Assembly: GCA_003669255.1 (NCBI GenBank)
Contig: QWPO01000104.1
Location: 1 to 7,385 of the forward strand
Direction of reading: 5' to 3'
DNA from: Planctomycetota bacterium
GTDB lineage: Bacteria; Planctomycetota; Planctomycetia; Pirellulales; UBA1268
Length of the DNA: 7,385 bases
Shown piece by piece: positions 6,036 through 7,385 of this stretch. Position 1 is the stretch's first letter. Each line of letters begins with the position of its first letter. The notes under the pieces were generated by a model. The model was not told where the DNA came from and ran no database searches. It saw nothing but the letters and a program-made list of their open reading frames with translations. The translations under genes were made by a program, and so were the position numbers.

Positions 6036-6174
6036 ACCCTCACGCGCCGGGGGGCTTGGTCGGCGGTTCCGAATTCCACGTCCTTCACCCTCACGCGCCG
6101 GGGGGCTTGGTCGGCGGGCGGGAGCAGCGTCCGGTTTTCTTTCGTCCCTTCGCTTTTCCCTCACGCGCCGGGGG
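6036..6174 (+). repeat. Two identical 31-nt repeats and a shortened third copy
   Basis: Copies at 6036-6066 and 6087-6117 are identical over 31 nt; they begin ACCCTCACGCGCC, then have six G, CTTGG and TCGGCGG. A third copy at 6158-6174 keeps only the first 17 nt (CCCTCACGCGCCGGGGG) and has five G. Gaps are 20 and 40 nt and are unrelated to each other. Each full copy can form a 5-bp stem CGCCG/CGGCG around an 11-nt loop. The array fills most of the space between tRNA-Gln and the cyclase start; the second gap also contains a pyrimidine-rich run (6133-6160). No gene is seen in 6030-6190. The repeat family is not one I can name. Confidence 0.8.
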
Positions 6175-6190
6175 CCCGTCCCATTCCCCT

Positions 6191-7270
6191 ATGACGGCCC
6201 CGATTCATCGCGTGTTGCTGATCGACGACCAAGCCATGATCGGCGAGGCGGTTCGCCGGCTGCTCGCCGACCAGACCGACGTCGCCTACGACTTCTGCCG
6301 CGACTGGACGCAGGCCGTTGATGCCGCGACCGCCTTCCAGCCGACAGTGATCCTCCAGGATCTGATCATGCCCGGGATCGACGGGCTGGAGATGGTCGGC
6401 CACTTCCGCCGCAATCCCGCGACGGCCGACGTGCCGATCATCGTGCTCTCGGCCCGCGAGGAGCCCATGGTCAAGGCCCGCCTGCTCGACGCCGGAGCCA
6501 GCGACTACCTGGTGAAACTGCCGGATCAGGTCGAACTCATCGCCCGGATCCGCGTCCACTCCGACGGCTACCGCAGGCTGCTGGAGCGAAATGCCGCCTT
6601 CGCCCAGCTGGAGCAGTCGCTGGCCGAACTCGGGCGGGAGCGGGAGAAGTCGGAGCGGCTGCTCCACAACATCCTCCCCGCGACGATCGCGGAACGGCTC
6701 AAGAACGGCGAGGCCACGATCGCCGAGAGTTTTTCCGACGTGACGGTGCTGTTTGCCGACCTGAGCGGGTTTACGGAGTTCTCCGAGTACGTCGATCCCC
6801 AGCAGGTGGTCGGCCTGCTCGACGAGATTTTCTCCACGTTTGATCACCTCGCCCACGCGCACGGCGTCGAGAAGATCAAGACCATCGGCGATGCCTACAT
6901 GGCCGTGTCGGGCCTCCCGGTGCCGCGACCCGACCACGCTGAGGCGATGGCGGTGATGGCGATCGGGATGCAGGACGCATTTCGCAGCGTGATGCGAAAC
7001 CGCGGCCTCGCGCTCGAACTCCGCATCGGCATGCACTCGGGCCCGGTGGCGGCCGGCGTGATCGGCCGCCAGAAGTTCACCTACGATCTCTGGGGCGACA
7101 CCGTGAACCTCGCCAGCCGGATGGAGTCGCACGGCGAGCCGTCACGGATCCACGTATCGCCGACAACGCGAGCCCTGCTTGGCGACGCCTTCCGGTTTGC
7201 CGACCGTGGCGAGGTGAGCGTGAAGGGCCGCGGCACGCTGCACACGTTTTTCCTGCTGGGCCGCGCCTGA
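6191..7270 (+). CDS. Response regulator fused to class III adenylate cyclase
   Basis: The 359-residue cytosolic protein has a receiver domain at 6-122 with the acidic pair Asp12/Asp13, phosphoacceptor Asp57 (LQDLIMPGIDG), Ser87 and Lys109. A helical linker (about 125-160, LERNAAFAQLEQSLAELGRE) leads to the cyclase entry motif LLHNILPATIAERLKNG. The class III catalytic domain (about 180-355) has metal aspartates Asp190 (FADLSGFT) and Asp234 (IGDAYM), adenine-specifying Lys228 and Asp299 (KIKTIGD, YDLWGD), transition-state residues Asn306 and Arg310 (VNLASRM), and Lys345 (VKGRG). The Lys/Asp pair predicts ATP to cAMP and not GTP to cGMP. Phosphorylation of the receiver presumably controls cyclase dimer activity. 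The kinase is unknown; the nearby HisKA_3 kinase would usually serve NarL-type regulators. ATG 6191 directly precedes the receiver; no Shine-Dalgarno is visible. The reading frame is open further upstream but crosses the repeats and the tRNA. Confidence 0.94.
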   Translation: MTAPIHRVLLIDDQAMIGEAVRRLLADQTDVAYDFCRDWTQAVDAATAFQPTVILQDLIMPGIDGLEMVGHFRRNPATADVPIIVLSAREEPMVKARLLDAGASDYLVKLPDQVELIARIRVHSDGYRRLLERNAAFAQLEQSLAELGREREKSERLLHNILPATIAERLKNGEATIAESFSDVTVLFADLSGFTEFSEYVDPQQVVGLLDEIFSTFDHLAHAHGVEKIKTIGDAYMAVSGLPVPRPDHAEAMAVMAIGMQDAFRSVMRNRGLALELRIGMHSGPVAAGVIGRQKFTYDLWGDTVNLASRMESHGEPSRIHVSPTTRALLGDAFRFADRGEVSVKGRGTLHTFFLLGRA

Positions 7271-7274
7271 GAAG

Positions 7275-7298
7275 GCACAGGTTGAAAACCTGTGCTAC
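7275..7298 (-). repeat. REP-like palindrome 1 with GTAG foot
   Basis: A perfect 9-bp stem GCACAGGTT/AACCTGTGC surrounds a GAA loop (7275-7295). CTAC at 7295-7298 is GTAG on the minus strand, adjoining the base of the hairpin. It begins 4 nt after the cyclase stop and may also protect or end that transcript. Confidence 0.8.
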
Positions 7299-7321
7299 GG
7301 GTGGCGTTGCAATGCCCTACC

Positions 7322-7346
7322 GTAGCCGCAGGTTGTCAACCTGCGG
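7322..7346 (+). repeat. REP-like palindrome 2 with GTAG foot
   Basis: GTAG at 7322-7325 is followed directly by a perfect 9-bp stem CCGCAGGTT/AACCTGCGG around loop GTC (7326-7346). The core AGGTT-N3-AACCT is shared with the neighbouring copies, while the outer pairs differ in a compensated way (CCGC/GCGG against GCAC/GTGC). Confidence 0.8.
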
Positions 7347-7356
7347 TGGCAACAGA

Positions 7357-7379
7357 CACAGGTTGACAACCTGTGCTAC
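7357..7379 (-). repeat. REP-like palindrome 3 with GTAG foot
   Basis: An 8-bp stem CACAGGTT/AACCTGTG surrounds a GAC loop (7357-7375), followed by CTAC (7376-7379), which is GTAG on the minus strand. It has the same orientation as palindrome 1 and the opposite one to palindrome 2. The array may continue beyond the window edge. Confidence 0.78.
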
Positions 7380-7385
7380 GAGGGA

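Noticed and set aside
6036..6174. CRISPR array
   Set aside because: Only two full repeats, gaps of unequal length (20 and 40 nt), a degenerate third copy and no cas genes. It fits a dispersed intergenic repeat better.
5959..6174. tRNA-associated integration site with a genomic island
   Set aside because: No integrase and no second copy of the tRNA 3' end is visible, and neighbouring genes have the same base composition.
5825..6190. In-frame upstream extension of the REC-cyclase reading frame
   Set aside because: The extension crosses the tRNA-Gln gene and the repeat array and has no domain. The receiver fold starts directly after ATG 6191.

Overview
The window reads as high-GC bacterial chromosome with the gene content and layout typical of a planctomycete (Pirellulales-like). 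This is an inference from several things: very high GC and GC3, mostly Shine-Dalgarno-free starts, a FHA-GAF-PP2C phosphatase, a response-regulator/cyclase fusion, an unusual 'YEIHDGLAQ' type histidine kinase, and many small palindromic repeats. No rRNA or taxonomic marker is present to prove it.

Left part (1-2920): the 5' end of nadC (NAD biosynthesis) runs leftward off the window. Divergent from it is a two-gene unit. The first gene is a membrane-anchored ComEA-like helix-hairpin-helix DNA-binding protein. Its stop overlaps the start of a complete uvrB (nucleotide excision repair) in an ATGA arrangement.

Middle (2941-5831): a sensorless cytosolic HisKA_3 histidine kinase follows uvrB after 20 nt. 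It converges on a leftward pair made of a GTG-started FHA-GAF-PP2C (RsbU-type) phosphatase and a 93-residue protein of unknown function with a strong ribosome binding site. The two convergent stop codons sit inside one short near-perfect palindrome.

Right part (5832-7385): a tRNA-Gln(CUG) gene with a recognisable promoter is followed by an intergenic stretch with two identical 31-nt repeats and a shortened third copy. Next comes a complete REC-adenylate cyclase fusion with all phosphorylation and catalytic residues. The window ends in a cluster of three REP-like hairpins, each with a GTAG foot, in alternating orientation (BIME-like).

Taken together, the window joins housekeeping genes (NAD synthesis, DNA repair, tRNA) to a dense signalling patch. 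That patch has one histidine kinase, one phosphothreonine-reading PP2C phosphatase and one phospho-controlled cAMP synthase. Whether these three act in one pathway cannot be decided from sequence. I saw no phage, CRISPR, toxin-antitoxin or transposase gene, and no clear evidence of a wholly new system. The best leads are the 93-residue protein next to the phosphatase, the sensorless kinase, and the two repeat families.
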